Source of the DNA: Cyanobacteria bacterium UBA11153
GTDB lineage: Bacteria; Cyanobacteriota; Cyanobacteriia; Cyanobacteriales; Coleofasciculaceae
Length of the DNA: 7,092 nt
Assembly: GCA_003511885.1 (NCBI GenBank)
Contig: DOIX01000276.1
Span: 7,210-14,301, forward strand
Direction of reading: 5' to 3'
Shown: positions 1 to 6,098 of the stretch, piece after piece
Position numbering within the stretch: position 1 is the first letter of the stretch
Layout: the number at the start of each line of letters is the position of its first letter
Notes under the pieces: model-generated
Databases searched by the model: none
What the model was told of the DNA's origin: nothing
What the model saw: the letters and a program-made list of their open reading frames with translations, nothing else
Translations under genes and position numbers: made by a program

Positions 1-77
1 AATATGTCCTAACCTTAATGCGTAGCGCTATAAAGTTATTTTTTTCTCCAAATTAACTAAAAAGAAATAAGTGATTG

Positions 78-99
78 CCAATAACCAACCAATAACCAA
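78..99. repeat. 11-bp tandem repeat, two copies, abutting the dnaN stop
   Basis: The unit CCAATAACCAA occurs twice head to tail (78-88 and 89-99), and the second copy ends one base before the dnaN stop codon. On the dnaN-coding strand it reads as a GGTTATTGG-type repeat just after the stop. Short tandem repeats are common in cyanobacterial intergenic DNA, but two copies are too few to assign a family. The rest of 1-77 holds an 8-bp palindrome TAGCGCTA (23-30) and a T-run (about 40-46). I see no convincing terminator hairpin for dnaN here. Confidence 0.6.
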
Positions 100-1317
100 C
101 TATGTTCTAATTTGCACAGGCATAATCAAATAAGTCATTTTAGTTCCACCAATAGGGGTGATAATTACAGGGCTATTAGCTGAATTCATTTCTAGAGAAA
201 TATGAGAAGTAGATAGTGCCTTTAATCCATCAATCAAATACTTGACATTAAAGGCAATATCAAGACTTTCTCCACTTATTTCAGCCGACATTGACTCAGT
301 ACCGCTGCCAACATCTTGTGCTTCGACTGATAAATCTATGGTTTGGTTTAAACTATCAATACTAAACTTAACTACATTATTCTTTTGATCGGCTAATACG
401 GCAATTCTTTCCACTGCACTGAGTAAATTACGCCTGTCAATCTGAATCTGATGCTCAAATTGACTGGGAAGAAGTTGACGGTAAGCTGGATATTGACCTT
501 CTAAAGTACGACTGGTTAAACGATGATCTCCACTTTGGAAAACAATTTGACCTTCCTCAAATTTTAGCGCTACTGTGGAGGATACTTCTTCACCTGTACT
601 ATCGCTTGATTGACGCATTCCTAACATCCGCTCTAACTCTCGTAACGCCCTGGCTGGTAGAGTTAATTCAAAGGGTAAATTGAGCTGAGAACTTTCTTCT
701 TCCTCATCTTCTTCCCCATCTTCTCCTTGCCAATTAGTGTTTTCTACAACGGCAAGTCGATGCCCATCAGTGGCAGCGAATTCAAGCTTATCTCGATCTA
801 CAATGAGATGTACTCCCGTTAGTACCTGTTTGGTTTCATCTGCACTGGTAGCAAACAAAGAACCACGGAATCCTTCCGTTAAGGCTTTAATTGGTAGTTG
901 AATAGCAGAGCTGGCTTCAATTTCTGGAAGTTCGGGAAATTCATCTGGAGTCATACCTCGCATTTGGTAACGTCCGGATTTAGATGTTAAGGTGACAATT
1001 ACACTATTGACTTCATCTTCACTATCGGATTCTCCCATGTTTTCTGCCAAGGTAATTTCTCCATCTGGGAGGCGGGAGACAATATCATTGAAAAGTTTAG
1101 CAGGAATTGCGATCGCACCTCCTGTGGTTACGTTAGCCGTAAAGCTAGTTTGAATTCCCATACTGAGATCGAAACCTGTGAGGAGTACTCGCGATTTTTC
1201 CTCATCTGCCGTTAATAAGACATTTCCCAGTATCGGATGGGTGGGGCGCGAGGGGACAGCGCGACTTACTAGTGAAAGGTTACTATTGAGATCGCTTTGC
1301 TTGCAAACCAGTTTCAT
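100..1317 (-). CDS. dnaN: DNA polymerase III subunit beta (sliding clamp)
   Basis: The product is the ring-shaped processivity clamp that encircles DNA and tethers DNA polymerase III and many other replication and repair partners. Recognisable family blocks are FATSADETKQVLTGVHL (155-171), TDGHRLAV (183-190), RTLEGQYPAYRQLLP (270-284), YLIDGLKAL (360-368) and the C-terminal MPVQIR (399-404), matching the MPxR-type clamp ending. At 405 aa it is longer than the roughly 365-380 aa usual for the family. The extra length lies largely in acidic loops: residues 94-104, 199-208 (nine of ten residues Asp or Glu) and 237-245. The ATG at 1315-1317 gives the canonical MKLVCKQSDL start; no Shine-Dalgarno sequence is visible upstream, and the stop is TAG. 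It lies 560 bp downstream of dnaA on the same strand, with the presumed origin in between, so it either reads through from dnaA or has its own promoter in that gap. Identification is secure. Confidence 0.97.
   Translation of the reverse strand: MKLVCKQSDLNSNLSLVSRAVPSRPTHPILGNVLLTADEEKSRVLLTGFDLSMGIQTSFTANVTTGGAIAIPAKLFNDIVSRLPDGEITLAENMGESDSEDEVNSVIVTLTSKSGRYQMRGMTPDEFPELPEIEASSAIQLPIKALTEGFRGSLFATSADETKQVLTGVHLIVDRDKLEFAATDGHRLAVVENTNWQGEDGEEDEEEESSQLNLPFELTLPARALRELERMLGMRQSSDSTGEEVSSTVALKFEEGQIVFQSGDHRLTSRTLEGQYPAYRQLLPSQFEHQIQIDRRNLLSAVERIAVLADQKNNVVKFSIDSLNQTIDLSVEAQDVGSGTESMSAEISGESLDIAFNVKYLIDGLKALSTSHISLEMNSANSPVIITPIGGTKMTYLIMPVQIRT
1109..1116. repeat. HIP1 octamer GCGATCGC in dnaN
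   Basis: This is an exact copy of the highly iterated palindrome of cyanobacterial genomes. It is one of four in the window and serves here as a taxonomic marker. Confidence 0.9.
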
Positions 1318-1347
1318 AAAAATGCCAATCAGAAATAATCAAGACTG

Positions 1348-1365
1348 TGTGGAAAATGTGGAAAA
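1348..1365 (-). promoter_or_regulatory. DnaA box pair, directly abutting, head to tail
   Basis: Two exact TGTGGAAAA nonamers (1348-1356 and 1357-1365) sit with no spacer, both in the same orientation, about 30 bp upstream of the dnaN start codon. The position allows a double role in origin binding and dnaN control by DnaA. The zero spacing is tighter than usual for neighbouring DnaA boxes. Confidence 0.82.
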
Positions 1366-1390
1366 CTTCTCTTTACTCTCGGTAGTTAAT

Positions 1391-1477
1391 GCTTGAAGAG
1401 GAAAGTAATCATCGTAGCGGGAAGTTAGCTATCACTAGTCATCAAGGGTAATTCTTCAAGCCTAACTCCTGATAGCT
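1391..1477. repeat. two interleaved inverted repeats inside the putative origin
   Basis: A 9-bp perfect pair, GCTTGAAGA (1391-1399) and TCTTCAAGC (1453-1461), interleaves with an 8-bp perfect pair, AGCTATCA (1427-1434) and TGATAGCT (1470-1477). Because the arms interleave rather than nest, they would form either alternative hairpins or a pseudoknot-like fold in a dnaA-dnaN read-through transcript. Arms of this length with spacers of 35-53 bases could also arise by chance. Confidence 0.35.
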
Positions 1478-1556
1478 TATAGTTTTGAGCAATAACTTCA
1501 TGAGGAATTCAATCAAAAGAATGGTTACTCGCGTTCAACTCATGGGGTGAACTATC

Positions 1557-1596
1557 TGTGGAAAAACCTGTGGAAAACTCAGATAAGTTTTCCACA
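1557..1596. promoter_or_regulatory. DnaA box triplet with a convergent pair
   Basis: Three exact boxes lie here: TGTGGAAAA at 1557-1565 and 1569-1577, and the opposite-facing TTTTCCACA at 1588-1596. The last two form an 11-bp perfect inverted repeat, TGTGGAAAACT (1569-1579) and its complement (1586-1596), around a 6-base centre. Centre-to-centre spacings are 12 and 19 bp. The inverted repeat is not followed by a T-run on either strand, so I read it as a protein-binding arrangement rather than a terminator. Confidence 0.85.
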
Positions 1597-1701
1597 AGGC
1601 ATTTATACTTATCTTCGTCTGAACATGGGGAATGGGAACTTGATGAGTGGAGATTGTCATTCGCATTTGTGATAGATTGTGGCTTTCTGACCTGTCAGTA
1701 G

Positions 1702-1720
1702 CCGCTTGTTAGTATAGCGG
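1702..1720. repeat. small hairpin CCGCT/AGCGG
   Basis: Arms CCGCT (1702-1706) and AGCGG (1716-1720) enclose a 9-base loop. The stem can be extended outward by a G-T wobble and an A-T pair, and it is followed by TTTT on the plus strand. No plus-strand gene ends nearby, so a terminator role has no client. A second short inverted repeat, CTGAC/GTCAG, lies at 1687-1698. Confidence 0.3.
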
Positions 1721-1748
1721 TTTTCACGATGAAGTATATCCTAGTAAG

Positions 1749-1803
1749 CTGGTTTCTTAAAGAAATTGGCTTTATCTGGTTTCTTCGAGAAATCTGGTTT
1801 CTC
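1749..1803. repeat. short interspersed repeat array, CTGGTTTCT(T/C) x3
   Basis: CTGGTTTCTT or CTGGTTTCTC occurs at 1749-1758, 1776-1785 and 1794-1803, with a degenerate copy near 1766-1773. The start-to-start distances are 27 and 18 bp. The copies are linked by AAGAAA or GAGAAA partners, giving small palindromes such as GAGAAA (1787-1792) paired with TTTCTC (1798-1803). The pattern resembles the AGAAACC/GGTTTCT palindromic repeats I recall in intergenic DNA of many filamentous cyanobacteria. It lies between the end of dnaA and the DnaA boxes. Confidence 0.55.
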
Positions 1804-1877
1804 TCCTTGCTCTTGTGCTTCGCCAACGTGAAAAGGAGTGTAGAAGACAAGATGCTTCCTGCCGCGAGGATTAGAGT

Positions 1878-3260
1878 TTAGCTTGGGTTTTGGGTTTTAG
1901 TGGCTAGGTTAATGCGATCGCTAAGTTGGCGTAGTTTTCTGTCTAATGCCGCATCTTTTTCCCGCATCTGAGCAATTTTATCACAGCTATAGATCACAGT
2001 TGTATGATCTTTCCCGCCGAATTCTTCGCCAATTCTCGGTAAGCTTAAGTCAGTATGCTGTCGCATCAAATACATAGCGATTTGCCGGGACCAACTAATT
2101 TCTCTCCGTCTGGAGTTTCCTTTTAAGTCTTCAATTGGTACATTAAATGTATTTGCCACTGTCGCTAAAATCACCTCTGATGAAGTTTTTATTACCTGTA
2201 CAGGTGGATTTAAAATGGGGTAAATACTCTCGACAGTCATCGGTAAACCCGAAATTGATACATAAGCCACTGCACGAATTAAAGCTCCTTCTAGCTCCCG
2301 AATGTTAGAGGTATATTGAGTGGCAATATATTCAATTATCGATCGAGGTAAGCGCATATTTTCATACTCAGCTTTTTTTTGCAAAATTGCCATTCTAGTT
2401 TCCAAGTCGGGAGGTTGAATATCCGCAATTAAACCCATAGAAAAACGGGAACAGAGACGCTCTTGCAAACTAGTTATTTGGCTAGGAGGGCGATCCGATG
2501 CCAAAACAATTTGCTTCCCTGCTTCGTGCAATGTATTGAATGTGTGAAAAAATTCTTCTTGAGTATATTCTTTTCCTTCAATAAACTGAATGTCATCTAC
2601 TAGGAGTACTTCAGCAGTTCGATAATGTTCTCGAAAACTCTGCATACTATCATTTCTAATAGCTGAAATTAGATCGTTAGTAAATTGCTCTGTAGATACA
2701 TAAAATATTTGTGCTTCTGGTGAATTCTCCAGCCTAAAGTGACCGATTGCCTGCATTAAATGGGTTTTTCCTAAACCCACACCACCGCACAAAAATAGTG
2801 GATTAAACTCTTTTCCCGGTGATTCTGCTACTGCCAGAGAAGCAGCATGTGCCATCCGATTATTTGAACCAACAACAAAGCGAGAAAAAACATACTTTGG
2901 ATTTAATTTACTGGGTTTTGGTAGTTGATTTGAGCCAGTTTCTGAATTGTTTGGGCTAATCGGAAATGACCAAGCCATATTCGTATCACCGATGGTATAG
3001 TTTTCGTCCTCTGCGGTGACAGTTAAGTAAATGTCTAGCGGATAACCCAAAATATCTTGCACGACATCAGCAATTGTTTTAATATAATATTTCTGCAACC
3101 AATTACGAGCAAAAGGATGGGGAGTATGAATTACTAAACAGTTATTCTCCATCTGCTGCACACTAGTCGTCTTGAGCCAAGTTTCAAAAGTTGGTCTGCT
3201 TAATTGTAACTGCAATCTCTCCAGTACCTGAGTCCAAAGCTTTTCCGGGGAAGTTTCCAT
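1878..3260 (-). CDS. dnaA: chromosomal replication initiator protein DnaA
   Basis: DnaA is an ATP-dependent AAA+ protein that binds DnaA boxes, melts the origin and helps load the replicative helicase. All four domains are present: domain I (about 1-85, starting METSPEKLW), a short linker II (about 86-116), AAA+ domain III (about 118-345) and DNA-binding domain IV (about 355-460). Visible motifs are Walker [10 protein letters not shown] (159-167), Walker B LLVDDIQF (219-226), sensor 1 LASDRP (253-258), the arginine-finger segment ERLCSRF (267-273), sensor 2 RELEGAL (321-327) and the DnaA signature GGKDHTTV (415-422). The length of 460 aa is typical and nothing is missing. The ATG is supported by AGAGGA six bases upstream, the only clear Shine-Dalgarno among the five genes. 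It is divergent from def and lies upstream of dnaN across the putative origin. No exact DnaA box lies in its promoter region, so autoregulation is not evident there. Confidence 0.98.
   Translation of the reverse strand: METSPEKLWTQVLERLQLQLSRPTFETWLKTTSVQQMENNCLVIHTPHPFARNWLQKYYIKTIADVVQDILGYPLDIYLTVTAEDENYTIGDTNMAWSFPISPNNSETGSNQLPKPSKLNPKYVFSRFVVGSNNRMAHAASLAVAESPGKEFNPLFLCGGVGLGKTHLMQAIGHFRLENSPEAQIFYVSTEQFTNDLISAIRNDSMQSFREHYRTAEVLLVDDIQFIEGKEYTQEEFFHTFNTLHEAGKQIVLASDRPPSQITSLQERLCSRFSMGLIADIQPPDLETRMAILQKKAEYENMRLPRSIIEYIATQYTSNIRELEGALIRAVAYVSISGLPMTVESIYPILNPPVQVIKTSSEVILATVANTFNVPIEDLKGNSRRREISWSRQIAMYLMRQHTDLSLPRIGEEFGGKDHTTVIYSCDKIAQMREKDAALDRKLRQLSDRINLATKTQNPS
1914..1921. repeat. 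HIP1 octamer in the dnaA 3' end
   Basis: Exact GCGATCGC lying within the codons for the C-terminal RINLA region of DnaA. Confidence 0.9.
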
Positions 3261-3266
3261 AATGGT

Positions 3267-3272
3267 TCCTCT
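3267..3272 (-). promoter_or_regulatory. ribosome binding site of dnaA
   Basis: AGAGGA on the minus strand, six bases before the ATG at 3258-3260. It fixes the dnaA start and contrasts with the absence of such motifs before dnaN, def and argS. Confidence 0.75.
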
Positions 3273-3291
3273 ATTTTATTTTTTTCTGGAT

Positions 3292-3332
3292 TAATTTAGA
3301 TCTTTTTTTCCATTTTTTCTCATAATTTAGAT
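3292..3332. repeat. 10-bp direct repeat TAATTTAGAT, 31 bp apart
   Basis: Identical copies lie at 3292-3301 and 3323-3332, three helical turns apart, among T-tracts 30-70 bp upstream of the dnaA start. The phasing would put both on the same DNA face. This could be a binding-site pair or a chance match in low-complexity DNA. Confidence 0.4.
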
Positions 3333-3522
3333 AGTTTACAGAATTTATAGGAAAGTCAGCCATTCACCTATTCAAAAGTCACACAATGCTTACTCTCAGA
3401 GGATTCTAGCCTTTTAGGATTTCCTAATCGACGAAAGCTAGTGCTATATAGAATTATTTCTTCTCTCGCCTATTCTCTATGCCTTACTCCCCATTCCACA
3501 TTCTCTTCTGGTCAGCTAAAAT

Positions 3523-3531
3523 TGTGATAAT
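3523..3531 (+). promoter_or_regulatory. candidate extended -10 element for def
   Basis: TGTGATAAT fits the TGnTATAAT extended -10 pattern with one mismatch. Transcription would start near 3538, leaving about 15 bases of leader before the ATG at 3553 but almost none before the alternative GTG at 3541. No convincing -35 hexamer is seen. Confidence 0.3.
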
Positions 3532-3552
3532 TCCGTTCAAGTGCCATCCTTT

Positions 3553-4098
3553 ATGAATCAATCTCTAGAAATCGCCCAGATAGGAAACCCCATCTTACGA
3601 CAGTCAGCCCAATTTATTCATAATATTCAAGATGAACACCTCCAACAACTAATCGATGCTCTAATCTTAACCGCTACTGGTAAAAATGGTGTGGGCATTG
3701 CTGCACCTCAAGTTTCGGCATCCTATCGTTTGTTTATTGTAGCTTCTCGTCCCAATCCCAGGTATCCCAATGCCCCAGAAATGAAACCAACAGCTATGAT
3801 TAATCCACGAATTATTGCCCACTCCGAGAAAATGGTCAAAGATTGGGAAGGTTGTTTGAGTATTCCTGGTATTCGAGGTTTAGTCCCCAGGTATCAGACA
3901 ATCGAGGTAGAGTATACTAGTAGGGATGGCAAATTGTCCAGCCAAAAGTTAACAGATTTTGTCGCTCGGATCTTTCAGCACGAGTACGATCATCTTGATG
4001 GTATCGTATTTTTAGATAGAGTTCAGAGTAGTCAAGATTTACTTCAAGAAGAAGAATATCAGAAACGAATTGTACAAAATTGCGATCGCACTGGCTAA
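3553..4098 (+). CDS. def: peptide deformylase
   Basis: This metalloenzyme removes the formyl group from the N-terminal methionine of nascent proteins at the ribosome. All three family motifs are intact, numbered here from the alternative GTG at 3541: GVGIAAPQ (50-57), EGCLSIP (103-109) with the metal-binding Cys105, and HEYDH (147-151) supplying two histidine ligands and the catalytic Glu148. I prefer the ATG at 3553 (181 aa, starting MNQSLEIAQIGNPILRQ), because family members normally reach the G-N-P-x-L-R segment within about 10-15 residues of the start. The GTG at 3541 would add four residues (185 aa). Neither start has a visible Shine-Dalgarno sequence. The gene is divergent from dnaA and convergent with argS, so it is probably transcribed alone. 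Cyanobacteria often carry more than one def paralog, and whether this is the main copy cannot be told from this window. Confidence 0.96.
   Translation: MNQSLEIAQIGNPILRQSAQFIHNIQDEHLQQLIDALILTATGKNGVGIAAPQVSASYRLFIVASRPNPRYPNAPEMKPTAMINPRIIAHSEKMVKDWEGCLSIPGIRGLVPRYQTIEVEYTSRDGKLSSQKLTDFVARIFQHEYDHLDGIVFLDRVQSSQDLLQEEEYQKRIVQNCDRTG
4082..4089. repeat. HIP1 octamer in the def 3' end
   Basis: Exact GCGATCGC, encoding part of the last residues (C-D-R) of the deformylase. Confidence 0.9.
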
Positions 4099-4199
4099 TG
4101 CCTAATTGCTCATTTTTTAAACTCCAAGATACTTTAGTCTATTAAATCTCAGGAACACTAAAAGTATAAAGACTGTAAAAACAGCCTAAATTCATTTCT

Positions 4200-4254
4200 T
4201 AGTAAGCACTTTAGTACTTATAAATAAAAGATCCAGGCACTAAACTGCTTACTA
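4200..4254. repeat. 16-bp inverted repeat between convergent def and argS
   Basis: Arms TAGTAAGCACTTTAGT (4200-4215) and ACTAAACTGCTTACTA (4239-4254) are complementary at 15 of 16 positions, with a C-C mismatch at 4209/4245, and enclose a 23-base AT-rich loop. It ends eight bases before the argS stop codon. A transcript from either strand would fold into a long hairpin, so it may block convergent read-through. No T-run follows on either strand, so it is not a textbook intrinsic terminator. The outer TA on each side would also suit a very small element with terminal inverted repeats. The remainder of the spacer (4099-4199) holds only a weak CTGT/ACAG hairpin at 4173-4184. Confidence 0.65.
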
Positions 4255-4262
4255 TAAATGAT

Positions 4263-6020
4263 TTACATCCTATCCAATACTGGAATACCCAACAAAGATA
4301 ATCCCAGTTTCAGAGTCCTAGCTGTTATACCACAAAGAGCCAATCTGGATATTCTTACAGCTTCCTTTGCTTTCAGTACAGGGCACTGATGATAGAATTG
4401 ATTAAACTTCTCACTCAATTCATATAAATACAGACAAAGACGATTAGGCAGCAAATCCGACTCAACATTATTAATCACATCACCAAGCTGTAATAGATGC
4501 TTGGCTAGCACCAATTCTGTTTGTTCCTGCAACCTAATTTTTGCATCTGTTCCTAACTCGTCAAAATTAATATTTCCTTGCCGACTAATACTTTGAATTC
4601 TTGCATAAGCATAAAGTAGATAAGGTGCAGTATTACCTATGGGTGCTAGCATTTTATCGTAACTAAAAATATAATTACTATTGCGATTTTGACTAAGATC
4701 CGCATATTTAACCGCACTAATACCAGCTACCGTAGCAACATGTGATTTAAACTCTTCCGTTTCCTCACGATTTTCTTCCTTAATTTTCTCTTCCAGATAA
4801 CCACGGAAACGGATAATCGCTTCATCCAATAAATCCCGCAATCGCACAGTTTCTCCTGAACGGGTTTTCAACTTTTTCCCATCTTCTCCTTGTACCAATC
4901 CAAAGGGAACATGAACTATTTCCACATTATTTGGAATCCAACCCGCCCGTTTTGCTACCTGAAATACCTGAGCAAAGTGATTTGCCTGCCCCGAATCCGT
5001 AACATAAATAATTCGTTGTGCCCCATCTTGCCCAATCCGATAGCGCAATGCTGCTAAATCAGTTGTGGCATAATTATATCCCCCATCAGATTTTTGGACA
5101 ATCAATGGTAAAGGATTCCCCTCCTTATTAGTAAATCCTTGCAGAAAAACACACTTAGCACCATCGCTTTCTACCAATAACCCGGAATCCTCCAAGTCTT
5201 TAACTACATCTGGTAATAAAGGATTGTAAAATGATTCACCCCGTTCCCGTAAATGAATATCAAGTAGATCGTAAATTATCTCAAACTCCCGTCGCGATTG
5301 CTGGCATAATAAGTGCCAAGCTTTACGAGTATCCTCTGCGCCAGCTTGGAGTTTGACCACTTCCTGTCTAGCTGTCTCTTGGAAAGATTCATCTCCATCA
5401 AACCGCTGTTTTGCCTCCCGATAAAATGCCACCAAGTCTCCCAAATCAATAGCATCAGATGTGGTTAAAGCCTCCGGACAAACCTCCCGTAGATAGGCAA
5501 TTAACATACCAAATTGCGTACCCCAATCTCCAACATGATTAAGTCGCAATACATCATGACCCTGAAATTCTAAAATTCGGGCAATAGAATCGCCAATAAT
5601 TGTAGAACGCAAATGACCGACGTGCATCTCTTTGGCAATATTCGGACTGGAAAAATCTATAATTGCTCGTTGAAGTTGATTGGTTTTGGGTACTCCCAGA
5701 CGTGGATCCTGTTGAATAGAATTCAGTTGTCCTTCCAAATAGGCAGGTTTGAGAGTAAAATTAATAAAACCAGGGCCAGCAATAGATGGCGGATTGCATA
5801 TCTCAATTACATCAAGATATCCTAAAATAGCTTCTGCGATCTCTCTTGGTGGTTTTCCTAATTTTTTGGTCAGGGATAAAGCCGCATTTGACTGATAATC
5901 TCCAAATTTGGGATTGCTAGCAGGGACTAACATGGGATCTGTACCAGCCATTTCAAGTCCAAATGCTGCCATCAATGCCTGTTCAAATTTATATTTGAGC
6001 TGTTCAATCGTCAAGTTCAT
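4263..6020 (-). CDS. argS: arginyl-tRNA synthetase
   Basis: This cytoplasmic class I enzyme charges tRNA-Arg with arginine using ATP. The 585-aa protein shows the full family layout: an N-terminal tRNA-binding domain (about 1-105), a Rossmann catalytic domain carrying the HIGH-type motif HVGH (133-136) within [16 protein letters not shown], and a C-terminal DALR-type anticodon-binding domain (about 465-585) ending in the usual LDRM. The KMSKS loop is replaced by [12 protein letters not shown] (379-390), a form common in bacterial arginyl-tRNA synthetases. Other hallmarks are [11 protein letters not shown] (161-171), [12 protein letters not shown] (317-328) and [13 protein letters not shown] (462-474). 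The ATG at 6018-6020 gives the typical MNLTIEQL start; no Shine-Dalgarno motif precedes it. It follows nadC by 72 bp on the same strand and converges with def. Length and motifs are normal. Confidence 0.97.
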   Translation of the reverse strand: MNLTIEQLKYKFEQALMAAFGLEMAGTDPMLVPASNPKFGDYQSNAALSLTKKLGKPPREIAEAILGYLDVIEICNPPSIAGPGFINFTLKPAYLEGQLNSIQQDPRLGVPKTNQLQRAIIDFSSPNIAKEMHVGHLRSTIIGDSIARILEFQGHDVLRLNHVGDWGTQFGMLIAYLREVCPEALTTSDAIDLGDLVAFYREAKQRFDGDESFQETARQEVVKLQAGAEDTRKAWHLLCQQSRREFEIIYDLLDIHLRERGESFYNPLLPDVVKDLEDSGLLVESDGAKCVFLQGFTNKEGNPLPLIVQKSDGGYNYATTDLAALRYRIGQDGAQRIIYVTDSGQANHFAQVFQVAKRAGWIPNNVEIVHVPFGLVQGEDGKKLKTRSGETVRLRDLLDEAIIRFRGYLEEKIKEENREETEEFKSHVATVAGISAVKYADLSQNRNSNYIFSYDKMLAPIGNTAPYLLYAYARIQSISRQGNINFDELGTDAKIRLQEQTELVLAKHLLQLGDVINNVESDLLPNRLCLYLYELSEKFNQFYHQCPVLKAKEAVRISRLALCGITARTLKLGLSLLGIPVLDRM

Positions 6021-6071
6021 TTTTGTTCTGGGAAGTCTAATTCGGATCGCTATTTAGGGCTTGTTGTATAA

Positions 6072-6098
6072 CTCTGAAACTTTTTTTCAACATCAGAG
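6072..6098. repeat. short inverted repeat CTCTGA/TCAGAG at the nadC stop
   Basis: Six-base arms at 6072-6077 and 6093-6098 flank a loop containing a T7 run on the plus strand. The right arm overlaps the nadC stop codon. No T-run follows it in the nadC direction, so nadC to argS read-through remains possible. The rest of the 72-bp spacer (6021-6092) shows no clear promoter; a TATACA at 6065-6070 (minus strand) lacks a correctly spaced -35. Confidence 0.3.

Larger units (their letters stand above)
1318..1877. other. oriC: putative replication origin oriC (dnaA-dnaN intergenic region)
   Basis: This 560-bp gap separates dnaA and dnaN and contains no credible gene. It holds five exact copies of the cyanobacterial-type DnaA box TTTTCCACA (or its complement TGTGGAAAA), at 1348-1356, 1357-1365, 1557-1565, 1569-1577 and 1588-1596. 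I noticed no exact copy elsewhere in the window, whereas chance predicts about 0.05 in 7 kb. The dnaA-dnaN interval is a known origin location in many bacteria, and from memory also in some cyanobacteria. The most AT-rich stretch next to boxes is about 1315-1342, beside the left pair, and could be the unwinding element; that assignment is inference. The gap also carries inverted repeats (1391-1477), a small hairpin (1702-1720) and a GGTTTCTT repeat array (1749-1803). The box clustering is directly visible; origin function is inferred. Confidence 0.8.
3261..3552. promoter_or_regulatory. divergent dnaA/def promoter region
   Basis: This stretch of roughly 290 bp separates the two divergent starts and must contain both promoters. 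Next to dnaA it has T-tracts on the plus strand at 3279-3285, 3303-3309 and 3313-3318, which are A-tracts in the dnaA leader, and a 10-bp direct repeat TAATTTAGAT at 3292-3301 and 3323-3332. I could not pick a dnaA -35/-10 pair with good spacing. On the def side only one extended -10-like element stands out (3523-3531). I see no exact DnaA box, no small ORF with a ribosome binding site and no RNA gene. Confidence 0.6.

Noticed and set aside
1178..1396. 72-codon plus-strand open frame overlapping the dnaN start
   Set aside because: It lies mostly antisense to dnaN, has no ribosome binding site or recognisable protein features, and runs through the DnaA box pair; it is a shadow frame.
1569..1596. 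Inverted repeat read as an intrinsic terminator of dnaA
   Set aside because: No T-run follows on either strand and both arms are exact DnaA boxes, which explains the symmetry better.
3491..3502. DnaA-box-like CATTCCACA upstream of def
   Set aside because: Two mismatches and no neighbouring boxes.
4918..4932. DnaA-box-like ATTTCCACA inside argS
   Set aside because: One mismatch to TTTTCCACA, isolated and in conserved coding sequence; expected by chance.
5613..5825. 70-codon plus-strand frame inside argS
   Set aside because: It is fully antisense to a conserved part of argS, with no family resemblance.
6065..6090. TTGAAA...TATACA as an argS promoter on the minus strand
   Set aside because: The spacer is only 14 bases, too short for a standard sigma-70-type promoter.
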